Below, one piece after another: positions 8,352-17,226 of a DNA stretch of 64,000 nucleotides. Source of the DNA: Puniceibacterium sediminis (GTDB lineage: Bacteria; Pseudomonadota; Alphaproteobacteria; Rhodobacterales; Rhodobacteraceae); the NCBI RefSeq assembly GCF_900188035.1, contig NZ_FZNN01000018.1, positions 19,632 to 83,631 on the forward strand. The letters are read 5' to 3'. A model generated the notes under the pieces. The model searched no databases. It was given only the letters and a program-made list of their open reading frames with translations, and was not told the origin of the DNA. How positions within the stretch are numbered: position 1 is the first letter of the stretch; the number at the start of each line of letters is the position of its first letter. The translations under genes and the position numbers were made by a program.

Positions 8352-9808
8352 TGATCAGACTTGGAACAGGCCTGCGCTTTGACACGCCGGGGGCCTCTGC
8401 ACCGCAGATCACGCCGCCGCCCCCCGTGGCCGCACCGGCCCAGTTGCCGGTCGCGGCCACCGCGCGCTGGCATCCTGGCTTTTCCGACGTCACCACCGCG
8501 CAGGGGCGCATCGTTTCCGCCAGCGACCTTGCCGGGCTGGCCGGACTGACCGAGGGCGGCGCCGGGATCGGCCCGCGTGAAATGACCGACGGGCTGGGCC
8601 GCAAGTTCTGGCGCTTTACCGGGGCAGAGTTCCTGAACGTCGCCGCCGGTCTTGTTTGCGACACGCGCAACATGTCGGCCTTCATGGTCGGTCGCGTGCC
8701 ACGGCATCCAGCCTCGTGGAACCGGTATTTCAGCATCGGCAACGTGGCGCAGGGCAGTGCCGTGAACACCCTGAACGCGCCGCTGGAAAGCCGGTCGGTC
8801 AGCCAGAGCGCCGGACATATCTCAACCTTTGGCAAGAACGCCTATACCGCCGCCTCCGGGGCGGAATGGATGGTGCCGGGGGCGCAGATGCAGGTCATCG
8901 GCACCGCCACGGAGGCCTCCGGATCGCGGCTTTTTCTGAACGAACGCTTCGTCGATGTGGCCGCCGCCTACAATGCGACAGGCGTCAGCGGTGCCGAAAT
9001 CGGGCGCTATGCCTGGTCGCCCGGCGCGTCGGGAAAATGGGGCATCTTCGACCTTTACGAACTTGTGGTCTTTTCGCCCGGTCTGGACCAGAGCGATGCG
9101 CTGGCGGTCAGTCAGGCGCTGATGCAGGCCCACGGGATCAGCCCGGTCGAACATCAGCTGGTGCTTGAGGGTGACAGCATCATGCAGGGCACGGACGCGG
9201 TAACCGAGGCGCTGTCGGCCGCCGCGATCCTGACCGATCCCGGGGCATCGCATGTTCCCGGCAACTGGCGGGTGATCAACAAGGGCATCTCGGGCAATCA
9301 GGTCAGTGATCTGGTGATCAAGCGCGACACGTCCAACAGCTGGACCGAACAGCTGCTGCCGGGCCGCAATGTCATGGCCTTTGAAATCGGGCGCAACGAT
9401 TTCGTGTCGGGCGGCCAGAGCGCGGCGCAGCACTATGCCAATGTCGTGGCCTACCTCAACTCTGCCAGCACGGGGATCCTGCAGCGGGGCTGGAGCGTGC
9501 GCGCCATGGCCAATATCGCCGGATCGCCCAGCAACATGCCCGAAATCACCGCGCACCGTGCCGCTCTGCGCGCAGCGCAGTTCCTGACCGACACCGCCAG
9601 CGGCCCGGGTCAGGCCTTTGCCGACCAGGTCTCCATCGTGTCGACCGATCTGATCGAACAGGGCGGTCAAAGCGTGTTCCTGACCTCGGACGATGCCGCC
9701 GACACGACCTATTATGCCGGCGACAGCACCCATCCCGGCCCGCTTGGCGCAAGGCTGCGCGTGACCGGAGGCGACACGCCACAATACGGGGTGGCAGCGG
9801 GGCTCTAG
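8351..9808 (+). CDS. LamG/SGNH-hydrolase spike protein (possible GhsB-like)
   Basis: This 485-residue protein is called from ATG 8351, which overlaps the previous stop; an in-frame GTG at 8342 is possible. Residues about 45-265 resemble a LamG/concanavalin domain with a proline-rich hinge before it. Residues 270-485 form an SGNH hydrolase: GDS with Ser276, the Gly block near 312, GRND at 347-350, and DSTH with Asp458 and His461, so all four catalytic blocks are present. Such domains deacetylate sugars on polysaccharides. There is no signal peptide, which fits a virion-type spike or non-Sec export. Pairing with a spike-base gene suggests a spike that binds and trims capsule. Function in this plasmid is inferred. 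Confidence 0.75.
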   Translation: MIRLGTGLRFDTPGASAPQITPPPPVAAPAQLPVAATARWHPGFSDVTTAQGRIVSASDLAGLAGLTEGGAGIGPREMTDGLGRKFWRFTGAEFLNVAAGLVCDTRNMSAFMVGRVPRHPASWNRYFSIGNVAQGSAVNTLNAPLESRSVSQSAGHISTFGKNAYTAASGAEWMVPGAQMQVIGTATEASGSRLFLNERFVDVAAAYNATGVSGAEIGRYAWSPGASGKWGIFDLYELVVFSPGLDQSDALAVSQALMQAHGISPVEHQLVLEGDSIMQGTDAVTEALSAAAILTDPGASHVPGNWRVINKGISGNQVSDLVIKRDTSNSWTEQLLPGRNVMAFEIGRNDFVSGGQSAAQHYANVVAYLNSASTGILQRGWSVRAMANIAGSPSNMPEITAHRAALRAAQFLTDTASGPGQAFADQVSIVSTDLIEQGGQSVFLTSDDAADTTYYAGDSTHPGPLGARLRVTGGDTPQYGVAAGL

Positions 9809-9817
9809 CACTGCCGG

Positions 9818-10735
9818 TCAGTTGTAGCCGGACAGATCCAGCGGATGGGGCACCAGCGCGGCAAGCCGCGCGTTGCTGTCGTCAAAACACCCCGCAAACC
9901 TTTCGCGGACGTGGTCCGAAACCGGTTTGCGCCCCGACATCATGCCGCGCACCCACTTGCGCTTGAGCAGATAGCCCGCTCCCTTGTAAAGTCCCTTGGG
10001 GGTGCGGCCCAGGCTCAGGATCGGCCAGGGGTTCAGCGTGCTGGACTGCACGTGGTTGAGACGGCGCAGCAACGGCGCGCCGAATTCCGGATAGCTTGGT
10101 GCATCGACCCGGCGCGCGGCGGCGGCCAGTGTCGTGAACCCGGTATTTCCCGCAAATTCCGCGACCCGCAACGCCGCTGCGTCCATATCCGCGCTCAGGC
10201 TTTCCTGGGTCAGGACATGGACGTTCTGCGCCCCGAACAGCCGCTGATACTGCGCCACCAGCAGATCATATTCAAAGTGCCGCGGGCTGAAGCCGAAATA
10301 TCCCGGCTCTTCGGTCCCGTCAAAGAACCGCTGCCAGGGCATGGTGCCACCGCGCAGCACGTATTGCATATAGACCGACGGCAGGATCCTCAGCTGCGCG
10401 CGGATCGATATGAGAATGCGCGCCCCCGGTGCGATCCGCGCCAGCCGTTCGGCATAGACATCGCTGCCGTGACCGCCAAAGAACGGATGCCCCGACAGGA
10501 TCTCGGACGAGATCACCGGCACCTCGGCCGGGCCAACCGGCGCAAGACGCTCGGCAATCAGCGCGCGCATGTCTTCGGGATCAAAAGACAGACCATGCGG
10601 CTGCACGATATGGCGAAACACATCGCCATGGTCCGCAATCTGGCGATAGCCGTGCTCGGGGGTGAACAGCAGGCGCTGCATCCAGGTCGTGGCGGTCTTG
10701 TGGTATCCGATATGGATGACGAGAGGCTGCGCCAT
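9818..10735 (-). CDS. Sulfotransferase family protein
   Basis: This 305-residue protein starts at ATG 10735 with GAGGA five bases upstream. The N-terminal IHIGYHKTATTWMQRLLF at residues 7-24 is a PAPS 5'-phosphosulfate loop with the conserved Lys13 and Thr residues. The middle holds ILISIRAQLRILPSVYMQYV, in the position of the 3'-phosphate-binding motif. It is predicted to be a cytoplasmic P-loop sulfotransferase acting on a glycan. It lies eight bases downstream of the flippase gene on the same strand, so the two probably form an operon. The acceptor is unknown. Confidence 0.8.
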   Translation of the reverse strand: MAQPLVIHIGYHKTATTWMQRLLFTPEHGYRQIADHGDVFRHIVQPHGLSFDPEDMRALIAERLAPVGPAEVPVISSEILSGHPFFGGHGSDVYAERLARIAPGARILISIRAQLRILPSVYMQYVLRGGTMPWQRFFDGTEEPGYFGFSPRHFEYDLLVAQYQRLFGAQNVHVLTQESLSADMDAAALRVAEFAGNTGFTTLAAAARRVDAPSYPEFGAPLLRRLNHVQSSTLNPWPILSLGRTPKGLYKGAGYLLKRKWVRGMMSGRKPVSDHVRERFAGCFDDSNARLAALVPHPLDLSGYN

Positions 10736-10743
10736 GGTGTTCC

Positions 10744-12159
10744 TCAGCGGTTTTTCCGGCGCCGCGTGATGTAGCGGCGCAGATCTTTCATTGTCAGGAC
10801 GGTCAGGCCCAGCAGCACGATCAGTGCCAGCGGCTGAATCCAGCCCTGCCCCTGCAAGACATCCCCCGAAACCGCATCCCCAAGCGCCGCCGCCACCATG
10901 AGCGCCACCGACATCAGCACCGGCCCCAGCATCTGCCCCAGCGCGACCCCGGGATTGCGCCGCACCAGATAAAGCGACAGCGCATATCCGGCGGTTTCAC
11001 CAAGGATGCCGATCAGTACCACCACCGGCAGCGTCGCCCCCTGCACCACCGCATACCAGATGATCGGCAGCGTCGCGACCCGCATCAGATTGGCCTGCAT
11101 CGCATTGCTCGTGTGTCCGCAGGACAGCGCCACAACCCCGCCCCCGGCCTTGGCGACGCGCAGCCCCTGCAGGATCGCCAGCGCCACCAGAAGCGGCGGC
11201 AGTGCCGCGTATTTGACCCCCAGCAGCAGATGCACCACCGGCGCGCCGAACAGCGCAAAGACCACAACCAGGATCACCGCATTCAGCAGGCTGATCTGCA
11301 TCGTCACCATCGACAGATACTGAAACCGCGCCTGTCCTTCGGGGGTATCCCGATCGACCGCCGACAGCTGCGGCAGGAAAAAGTTCTGCGCCGATTTCGC
11401 CATCACCAGCGTCGGCGTCAGCGTCAGGGTGAAGCCCATGGCAAAGATCGCCAGAACCTCCATCCCCAGCTCGCGCCCGACGATCAGCTTGTCACCCTGA
11501 AAGACGGCGAACAGCAGCATGCCGTTGATCAGCAGCGGCCAGCCAAAGCGCAGGGAATTCCCCATCACCGCCCGGTCCAGCACCAGCCGGTAGGGCCGCC
11601 GCGCCACCAGATGCGAGGTCACGGCAATCATCGCCGCCCGCAGCAGGATGGAATACAGCATCACGGTGTAATCGCCGTAGAACATCGCCAGCGGCCAGAC
11701 CACCAGCAGCGCCAGAAAGGCGGGCACGGCGCCGCTCAGGATCGCGGGCCAGAACACCATCGTCCGGTTCAGCCGGTGGATGTCGAAATGGGTAAAGGCG
11801 TTGAACACCGGCACCAGCGCCATCAGCCGATAGGCCCAGGTCGTTTCGGGCACGTTCAGAAAGGCGGCAATCGGCCCGGCCAGCGCAAACAGAACGATCC
11901 CGCCGATGACGCCGCGCAGCACCTGAAACCCCTGCAGGGCGGCCTGAAACCGCGGGTCTTCGCCGTTGCGGGCCTGCACGATCTGCTGCTGCAAGCCCAG
12001 CTGCGATCCCATCTCGACCACCGCCATGGCGATGGCAAAGGTCGCCGCGACACCGTAATCGGCCACCGGGATCAGCCGCGCCACAAGCAGATTGCGCGCC
12101 AGCAGCATAAGCGATGTCACGGCATTGCCGGACAGGATCAGCAGGGCAGAGCGCAGCAT
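10744..12159 (-). CDS. Lipopolysaccharide/exopolysaccharide flippase (Wzx-like)
   Basis: The protein has 471 residues from ATG 12159; the longer frame starts at TTG 12261 with a hydrophilic, unconvincing leader. It has about 12-14 hydrophobic segments and begins LSGNAVTSLMLLARNLLVAR, the common start of PST/MOP-family polysaccharide transporters, and continues with GVAATFAIAMAVVEMGSQLG. Wzx proteins flip undecaprenyl-linked repeat units to the periplasm. With the polymerase-like protein at 3803-5212 it supplies the core of a Wzx/Wzy route, but no Wzc or Wza is seen in the window. The FrhB-like gene starts divergently about 190 bp away. Confidence 0.85.
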   Translation of the reverse strand: MLRSALLILSGNAVTSLMLLARNLLVARLIPVADYGVAATFAIAMAVVEMGSQLGLQQQIVQARNGEDPRFQAALQGFQVLRGVIGGIVLFALAGPIAAFLNVPETTWAYRLMALVPVFNAFTHFDIHRLNRTMVFWPAILSGAVPAFLALLVVWPLAMFYGDYTVMLYSILLRAAMIAVTSHLVARRPYRLVLDRAVMGNSLRFGWPLLINGMLLFAVFQGDKLIVGRELGMEVLAIFAMGFTLTLTPTLVMAKSAQNFFLPQLSAVDRDTPEGQARFQYLSMVTMQISLLNAVILVVVFALFGAPVVHLLLGVKYAALPPLLVALAILQGLRVAKAGGGVVALSCGHTSNAMQANLMRVATLPIIWYAVVQGATLPVVVLIGILGETAGYALSLYLVRRNPGVALGQMLGPVLMSVALMVAAALGDAVSGDVLQGQGWIQPLALIVLLGLTVLTMKDLRRYITRRRKNR

Positions 12160-12352
12160 GTGATATGCGGGCCTTTCACGGATGGCCGAACAAAGGGGCG
12201 CACCCCCCGGAAGTCTGACAGAATTCAGTCTGCTTGTTTCGGTTTGGTCCGCCGGGGTCAAGTTCTATGCATAAGGACTGGTGCGCATTGGGTGTTTTCT
12301 GCTTAACAAAGCCCGTAACCACAGTTTCCATACCCAAGGATGCGCTTTTCCC

Positions 12353-13600
12353 ATGACCGACACGCCTCAGCCCGACCAAAGCCCTGCCCTTGCCCGGGTG
12401 GCGCGGGGCGATCTTTGTGCCGGCTGCGGGGGCTGCGCGGCGCTCGCGCCCGGCAAGGTGACGATGGCGGTGCAGGCCCCGGGATATCTGCGCCCGGTGG
12501 TCACAGCCGCGCTCAGCGCCGAGGAAGACACCGCCATTGCCGCGGTCTGCCCCGGCCTCGGACAGAAGGTTTCCGCCGATGGCCGCCCCGATCCGGTGCT
12601 CTGGGGGCCCTACCGGACGGTGAATACCGGCTGGGCCAACGACCCCGAGATCCGCTTTTCCGGGGCCTCGGGCGGGGCGCTGTCGATGATGCTGGTACAT
12701 CTGCTGGACAGCGGCACGGTTGATGCGGTGGTGCAGACCGCCGCCTCGCCCGATCTCGCCATCGGCAATGCCACCGTGATCACCGCCGATGCCGACGGCA
12801 TCACCCGGGCCGCCGGATCGCGCTATGCCCCCTCGGCCCCGCTGTCGGACCTGCCCGCAAGGCTGGCCGAACATGCCGCCACGGGTCGGCGCTTTGCCTT
12901 TGTCGGCAAACCCTGCGATGCCGTCGCGCTGCGGGCCATGTGTGCCCGTGATCCGCAGGTGGCCGCCGCCTTTCCGGTGATCCTGTCGTTTTTCTGCGCC
13001 GGCGTGCCGTCCCATGCCGGGGGTGCCGCGGTTCTGGCAGCGCTTGGCACCGACCTGCCCGCCACCGCCAGCTTTCGGTTCCGTGGCAATGGCTGGCCGG
13101 GCAAGGCCACTGCCCGCGCCCATGACGGCACCGAACGCGCCATGAGCTACCACGACAGCTGGGGCAAGATCCTGTCGAAACATGTCCAGCACCGCTGCAA
13201 GATCTGCGCCGATGGCACCGGCGTCGCCGCCGATATCGTCTGCGCCGACGCCTGGGAAAGCGACACCGCCGGCTATCCGGTCTTTGAAGAGGCCGATGGC
13301 GTCAGCCTGATCATGGCGCGCACAGACCTCGGGGCGCGGCTGGTGGCGGGCGCGCGCGACGCCGGGCGGATCACAACCGAACCCTTCGACATTGCCACGC
13401 TGGATGCGATCCAGCCCGGGCAGCGCGAACGCCGCCGCGCGCTGTTTGCCCGGCTTCTGGCGCTCAGGCTGACGGGCATGCCGGTCCCGCGATATCAAGG
13501 CTTGCAAATAGGTGCTGCGGCGCGGCAAAATCCTATGGCGCGGAACCTGAAGAATTTTCTGGGCACCCTGCGCCGACGCCTGCGCCCGGCCAAACGATGA
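12353..13600 (+). CDS. Coenzyme F420 hydrogenase/dehydrogenase beta-subunit (FrhB) family protein
   Basis: The protein has 415 residues from ATG 12353; a GTG at 12281 would add 24 residues. Cys22, Cys25 and Cys28 form a CxxCxxC cluster (LCAGCGGC), and two more cysteines occur in HRCKICADG, as in FrhB-type iron-sulfur flavoproteins. In polysaccharide loci these proteins often sit next to pyruvyltransferase genes, as here, and are thought to do a redox step on sugars. Rhodobacterales do not normally rely on F420, so the cofactor is likely a different flavin (inference). It is separated from the pyruvyltransferase gene by 73 bp containing a small hairpin (13633-13646). Confidence 0.8.
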   Translation: MTDTPQPDQSPALARVARGDLCAGCGGCAALAPGKVTMAVQAPGYLRPVVTAALSAEEDTAIAAVCPGLGQKVSADGRPDPVLWGPYRTVNTGWANDPEIRFSGASGGALSMMLVHLLDSGTVDAVVQTAASPDLAIGNATVITADADGITRAAGSRYAPSAPLSDLPARLAEHAATGRRFAFVGKPCDAVALRAMCARDPQVAAAFPVILSFFCAGVPSHAGGAAVLAALGTDLPATASFRFRGNGWPGKATARAHDGTERAMSYHDSWGKILSKHVQHRCKICADGTGVAADIVCADAWESDTAGYPVFEEADGVSLIMARTDLGARLVAGARDAGRITTEPFDIATLDAIQPGQRERRRALFARLLALRLTGMPVPRYQGLQIGAAARQNPMARNLKNFLGTLRRRLRPAKR

Positions 13601-13673
13601 CCGGGCAGACGGCGCATGCAGATTGTGACAGGCCCCTATCGGGGCTGATGATTTTGAGTAGAACAGGATTTAC

Positions 13674-14852
13674 ATGACCCAAACACCGCTGCGCATCTGC
13701 CTGATCATGCATTCGACCCGCTCTGACAACCTCGGGGTTGGCGCCCTGACCGTGTCCGAGGTCGAGATCCTGCGCGATATTTCCCGCGATATCGGCCGCG
13801 CCATCGACATCACCGTGCTCGACTGGAAGGATGCCCGCGCCCCCTATGTCACCGGGCCGGATATCACCGTGATCGACGTGGACGGCAAATTCATCCGCAG
13901 CCCCTCGGGCTTCTTTGCCATCGCGCGGGCCTCGGATCTGGTCATCGACATCGGCGCGGGCGACAGCTTTGCCGATATCTACGGCACGGGGCGGCTCAAG
14001 CGGATGTTCGCACTGAAATACCTCACCCATCTGTCGGGCACGCCGCTGGTCATGGCGCCACAGACCGTGGGCCCCTTTACCCGGGGCTGGTCCAAGGCGC
14101 TGGCCCGTCTGTCGATGCGGTTCTGCGCCGTGGTCGCCAGCCGCGACCGCCTGTCCACCGACGCCGCCCGCGCGCTTGGCTGCAAGGATGTGATCGAAGC
14201 CTCGGATGTGGCGCTGCGCCTGCCCTATGATCCCCCTGCCCCGCGTGCCCCCGGCGGGCCGGTCCGGGTCGGGATCAACGTCTCGGGCCTGCTGATGGGC
14301 GGCGGCTATACCGGCAAGAACGAATTCGGCCTGACCATGGATTACCCCGGCCTGATCCGCGACCTGATCCGGCATTTCCAGTCCCACCCCGACGGCTGCG
14401 AGGTGCATCTGGTGGCGCATGTGATCGTGCGCTCGGGTCCGATGACCGGCGAAGACGACTACCGCGCCTGCGAGGCGCTGGCGGCCGAATTCCCCGGCAC
14501 CGTGCTGGCCCCGGCTTTTGAATCCCCGTCCGAGGCCAAGAGCTATATCGCGGGCCTCGATTTCTTCATGGGGGCGCGGATGCATGCCTGCATCGCGGCG
14601 TTTTCCTCGGGCGTGCCGGTGGTGCCGATGGCCTATTCGCGCAAATTCGAAGGCCTGTTCGGCACCATGGGCTACACCCGCACGGTGGACTGCACTTCGC
14701 AATCCGCCGAGGCCATCCTTGAGGCGATCGTCCAGGGCTATACCGACCGCACGACCCTCAAGGCCGAGGCCGACGCGGCGCTGAAGAAAGGCCGCGAGAA
14801 ACTGACCACCTATGAAACCCGGCTTCGGGACTTCCTGAAGGGTTTCGCCTGA
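13674..14852 (+). CDS. Polysaccharide pyruvyl transferase family protein
   Basis: This 392-residue protein has the GT-B-like layout of the WcaK/CsaB/AmsJ family, which transfer pyruvate from phosphoenolpyruvate to form ketals on sugars. It begins LIMHSTRSDNLGVGALTVSE, a typical first Rossmann strand with the glycine-asparagine loop. A middle motif DLVIDIGAGDSFADIYG matches the family block D-x-GGDSF. The C-terminal GARMHACIAAFSSGVPVVPM, with its His, is the family's donor-site signature. It follows an FrhB-like gene on the same strand, a recurrent partnership. The product would carry acidic pyruvyl groups. Confidence 0.9.
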   Translation: MTQTPLRICLIMHSTRSDNLGVGALTVSEVEILRDISRDIGRAIDITVLDWKDARAPYVTGPDITVIDVDGKFIRSPSGFFAIARASDLVIDIGAGDSFADIYGTGRLKRMFALKYLTHLSGTPLVMAPQTVGPFTRGWSKALARLSMRFCAVVASRDRLSTDAARALGCKDVIEASDVALRLPYDPPAPRAPGGPVRVGINVSGLLMGGGYTGKNEFGLTMDYPGLIRDLIRHFQSHPDGCEVHLVAHVIVRSGPMTGEDDYRACEALAAEFPGTVLAPAFESPSEAKSYIAGLDFFMGARMHACIAAFSSGVPVVPMAYSRKFEGLFGTMGYTRTVDCTSQSAEAILEAIVQGYTDRTTLKAEADAALKKGREKLTTYETRLRDFLKGFA

Positions 14853-14863
14853 AAGGGCGGGCC

Positions 14864-15820
14864 TCAGCCCGGACCGGGGCGGTTCCAGCTGCCCGACAGC
14901 CGATCGGGATCCGCCCCCGCCAGCAGCAGGACCATGCAGCGGAACCGGTAGAGCCGGATCCGGAACAGCATGGCCAGAGCCAGCCCCTTGCTGCGCAGCC
15001 CCGCAATGCGATCGGATGTCGCGATCCGGGGCAATTCGAACAGCGGTGAGACAATCATCGCCAGGGTTTTCAGCGTCCAGACAAAGCCTTTGCGGACATT
15101 CCCGCGGACGCCTGAAAAATCATGGGCCATCTGGCGGTCCCATTTCTGGCGCAACTCGGCAAAACTCTTGCGGGCCGGGTGAAACACTTTCAGCCCGGGC
15201 ACATAGCGGATGACATATCCAGCCCGGGTCGCCCTCTGGCCCCAGTCGCGGTCCTCGGCCACCGAAAGCCCGGCGAAGGGTCCCACCGCATCAAGCACGG
15301 CGCGCCGCACCACCAGATTGCCGGTCCCGGTAAAGCCTTCGCGCGCGATATAGCGATCCATCCGGTAGGCGAATATGCTCTCGTAAGCTTCGAGCATGGT
15401 CAGCCTGTCGGGATCGTCATAGGCAATCCGCACATCGCCGCCCAGAATTTGCGCATCCGGATCGGCCATTTCCCGTTCAGCCACGGCAAGCCACTCCGGA
15501 TCGGCAAGGCAATCGGCGTCGATGAAGGCAAGAATGTCGCCAGTGGCCCGCGCCGTGCCCAGATTGCGCGCAGGCCCGGGGCCGGGTTCGGGCTGATGCA
15601 AAAGCTGCACACCGTCAAAGGCGTCACAGATATCCCGGGGCAGCGCCACCGATCCGTTGTCCACCACGATGATCTCTTCCGGCACGCGGCTTCCCGCCTG
15701 CAGCGACAGCAGGCAGCGCTTCAGAAATTCGGGCTGGTTCAGGTGCGGGATCACCACGGAAATGCGCGCGGCATCCGGGGTGTGCGCGTCGTCGCGGCCT
15801 GGATTTTCAGAATGTGTCAT
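14864..15820 (-). CDS. Glycosyltransferase family 2
   Basis: The protein has 318 residues from ATG 15820; the frame extends to 15910 but the added segment has no family likeness. It has a GT-A fold: ISVVIPHLNQPEFLKRCLLS at about residue 18, then EEIIVVDNGS, and FIDADC near residue 100 as the metal-binding DxD. EDRDWGQRA is the usual acceptor-side ED motif. A C-terminal hydrophobic stretch (KGLALAMLFRIRLYRFRC) may lie at the membrane. It converges on the pyruvyltransferase gene with an 11-bp gap. Donor and linkage are not predictable. Confidence 0.85.
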   Translation of the reverse strand: MTHSENPGRDDAHTPDAARISVVIPHLNQPEFLKRCLLSLQAGSRVPEEIIVVDNGSVALPRDICDAFDGVQLLHQPEPGPGPARNLGTARATGDILAFIDADCLADPEWLAVAEREMADPDAQILGGDVRIAYDDPDRLTMLEAYESIFAYRMDRYIAREGFTGTGNLVVRRAVLDAVGPFAGLSVAEDRDWGQRATRAGYVIRYVPGLKVFHPARKSFAELRQKWDRQMAHDFSGVRGNVRKGFVWTLKTLAMIVSPLFELPRIATSDRIAGLRSKGLALAMLFRIRLYRFRCMVLLLAGADPDRLSGSWNRPGPG

Positions 15821-16057
15821 TGGGTCGGGCGGGTATCCGGGCAATATTTCAACACGATTACTAAAGGATCGGCCAGTATCCACAACGTTTAAAACGCCCC
15901 CTGCGGCCATTGCCGGCCATTGCCCGTCATTGCAGCGGGATTATGCGGCGGGCGGACATGGCGACGGGAATTGCCGGGCCGTTCCGCAGCCTTGCCCCCA
16001 CCCCTTCGTGGCCCGATCTGCGATCTTTTGCCGGTTAGGACCTCATTAATCGAAAAC

Positions 16058-17107
16058 ATGCACCCTGCGCGGGCTGTCAGAAGGGCAGCGCAAACGCTGC
16101 AGAGGGCCGGTGCCATAGGACGCAATACATCGCTTGAGTACGCCCGGCTTCTGGCCGCTTGCGGCATCGTCGTCTTCCATACCGGCGCGCCGGGGGCCGC
16201 TGTGGGCTATGCCGCGCTGCCGTTCTTCCTGATCGTGCTTGTGGTGCTGGCCGCCCCGACCGCGGCCCGTCAGGGGTTTGGTGACTATGCCCGCGGCCGG
16301 GCAAACCGCCTGCTGAAACCCTGGCTCGCCTGGTCGGCGCTTTATGGCGGGCTGAAACTGGCCGAACTGGCCGTGACCGGGGCACCGCTGCAATCTGAAT
16401 TCGCGCCGCGCATGATCCTGACCGGCCCGGCGCTGCATCTGTGGTTCCTGCCCTTCGCCTTTGTCGCCTGCCTGCTTGTGCATCCCCTGATCCGCCTGTC
16501 GGCACAGGCCACGGCGCAAGGGATGGCACAGGACCGGCACAGCGCCCGCGCCGATCTGCTGTCCGCCGCTCTGGCGGCGCTGGCCCTCGGCTTTCTGGCC
16601 CTGCGGCAGGGACAGGTGTTTCCCGCGCCCCTGGCCCAGTGGCTCTATGCCATGCCACCGGTCTGTCTGGGGCTCGCCTTCATGCTGACCGGCAACCGGC
16701 CGGGGCGAATGGCGGCGCTGCTGACCGGCTTTTTTGCCCTGGCCCTTGGTGCGGGCTGGACATCGGGATGCCTGCAGATCGCCCTTGCCGCAGGGGTTTT
16801 TGCCCTGTGTATCGCCCTGCCGAACCGCCCAGGCGCGCAGCCCGGCAGACCCGGCGCGCTGCACAGCCGGTTGGGCGGGGCGGCGATGGGCATCTATCTT
16901 GCCCATCCGATGGTGCTGTCGATCCTGCACAGAACCACCGACATCGCCCCCGACAGCCTGACAATGGCCGCTCTGGGATGCCTTGGCGCCTTTGCGATCT
17001 CGGCGCTCATCCATCATATCCTGACGGTGCTGCACAGCGCGCTGGCCACCCGCAACCTGCGCCAAACCCCGCTCCGGGTTTCGGCACACCACAACACAAC
17101 TGCGTAA
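16058..17107 (+). CDS. Acyltransferase 3 family membrane protein
   Basis: Starting at ATG 16058 gives 349 residues and about ten membrane spans, the usual size of AT3 proteins; the upstream in-frame extension to 15920 is arginine-rich and unlikely. The N-terminal [20 protein letters not shown] carries the conserved R and H that define the family (R-x10-H). Family members acetylate or succinylate sugars across the inner membrane. The C-terminus contains [11 protein letters not shown], also typical. It precedes the exosortase gene by 119 bp and probably decorates the polymer made by neighbouring enzymes. Confidence 0.85.
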   Translation: MHPARAVRRAAQTLQRAGAIGRNTSLEYARLLAACGIVVFHTGAPGAAVGYAALPFFLIVLVVLAAPTAARQGFGDYARGRANRLLKPWLAWSALYGGLKLAELAVTGAPLQSEFAPRMILTGPALHLWFLPFAFVACLLVHPLIRLSAQATAQGMAQDRHSARADLLSAALAALALGFLALRQGQVFPAPLAQWLYAMPPVCLGLAFMLTGNRPGRMAALLTGFFALALGAGWTSGCLQIALAAGVFALCIALPNRPGAQPGRPGALHSRLGGAAMGIYLAHPMVLSILHRTTDIAPDSLTMAALGCLGAFAISALIHHILTVLHSALATRNLRQTPLRVSAHHNTTA

Positions 17108-17129
17108 CCTGCGTCTTTTTAAGCCAACA

Positions 17130-17141
17130 GGAATCGATTCC
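17130..17141. promoter_or_regulatory. Perfect 12-bp palindrome upstream of the exosortase
   Basis: GGAATCGATTCC is a perfect dyad lying 86 bp before the exosortase start, just left of an AT-rich stretch (CGATAATCTTGTTATAGG) that could hold a -10 element. It could be an operator; no regulator gene is nearby to support this. Confidence 0.3.
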
Positions 17142-17226
17142 AGCCGATAATCTTGTTATAGGACCATCCGGAGCGGTCCCCCTGTTCCGCTGTCGCGTAT
17201 TTTGTACCAGGAAGCGGATTTCTCCG

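Noticed and set aside
8085..9808. Intact prophage or GTA cluster
   Set aside because: No terminase, portal, capsid, tail or lysis genes are present around the spike pair.
16441..17226. N-terminal extension of the exosortase frame
   Set aside because: It lies inside the acyltransferase gene in another frame; exosortases start near ATG 17227.
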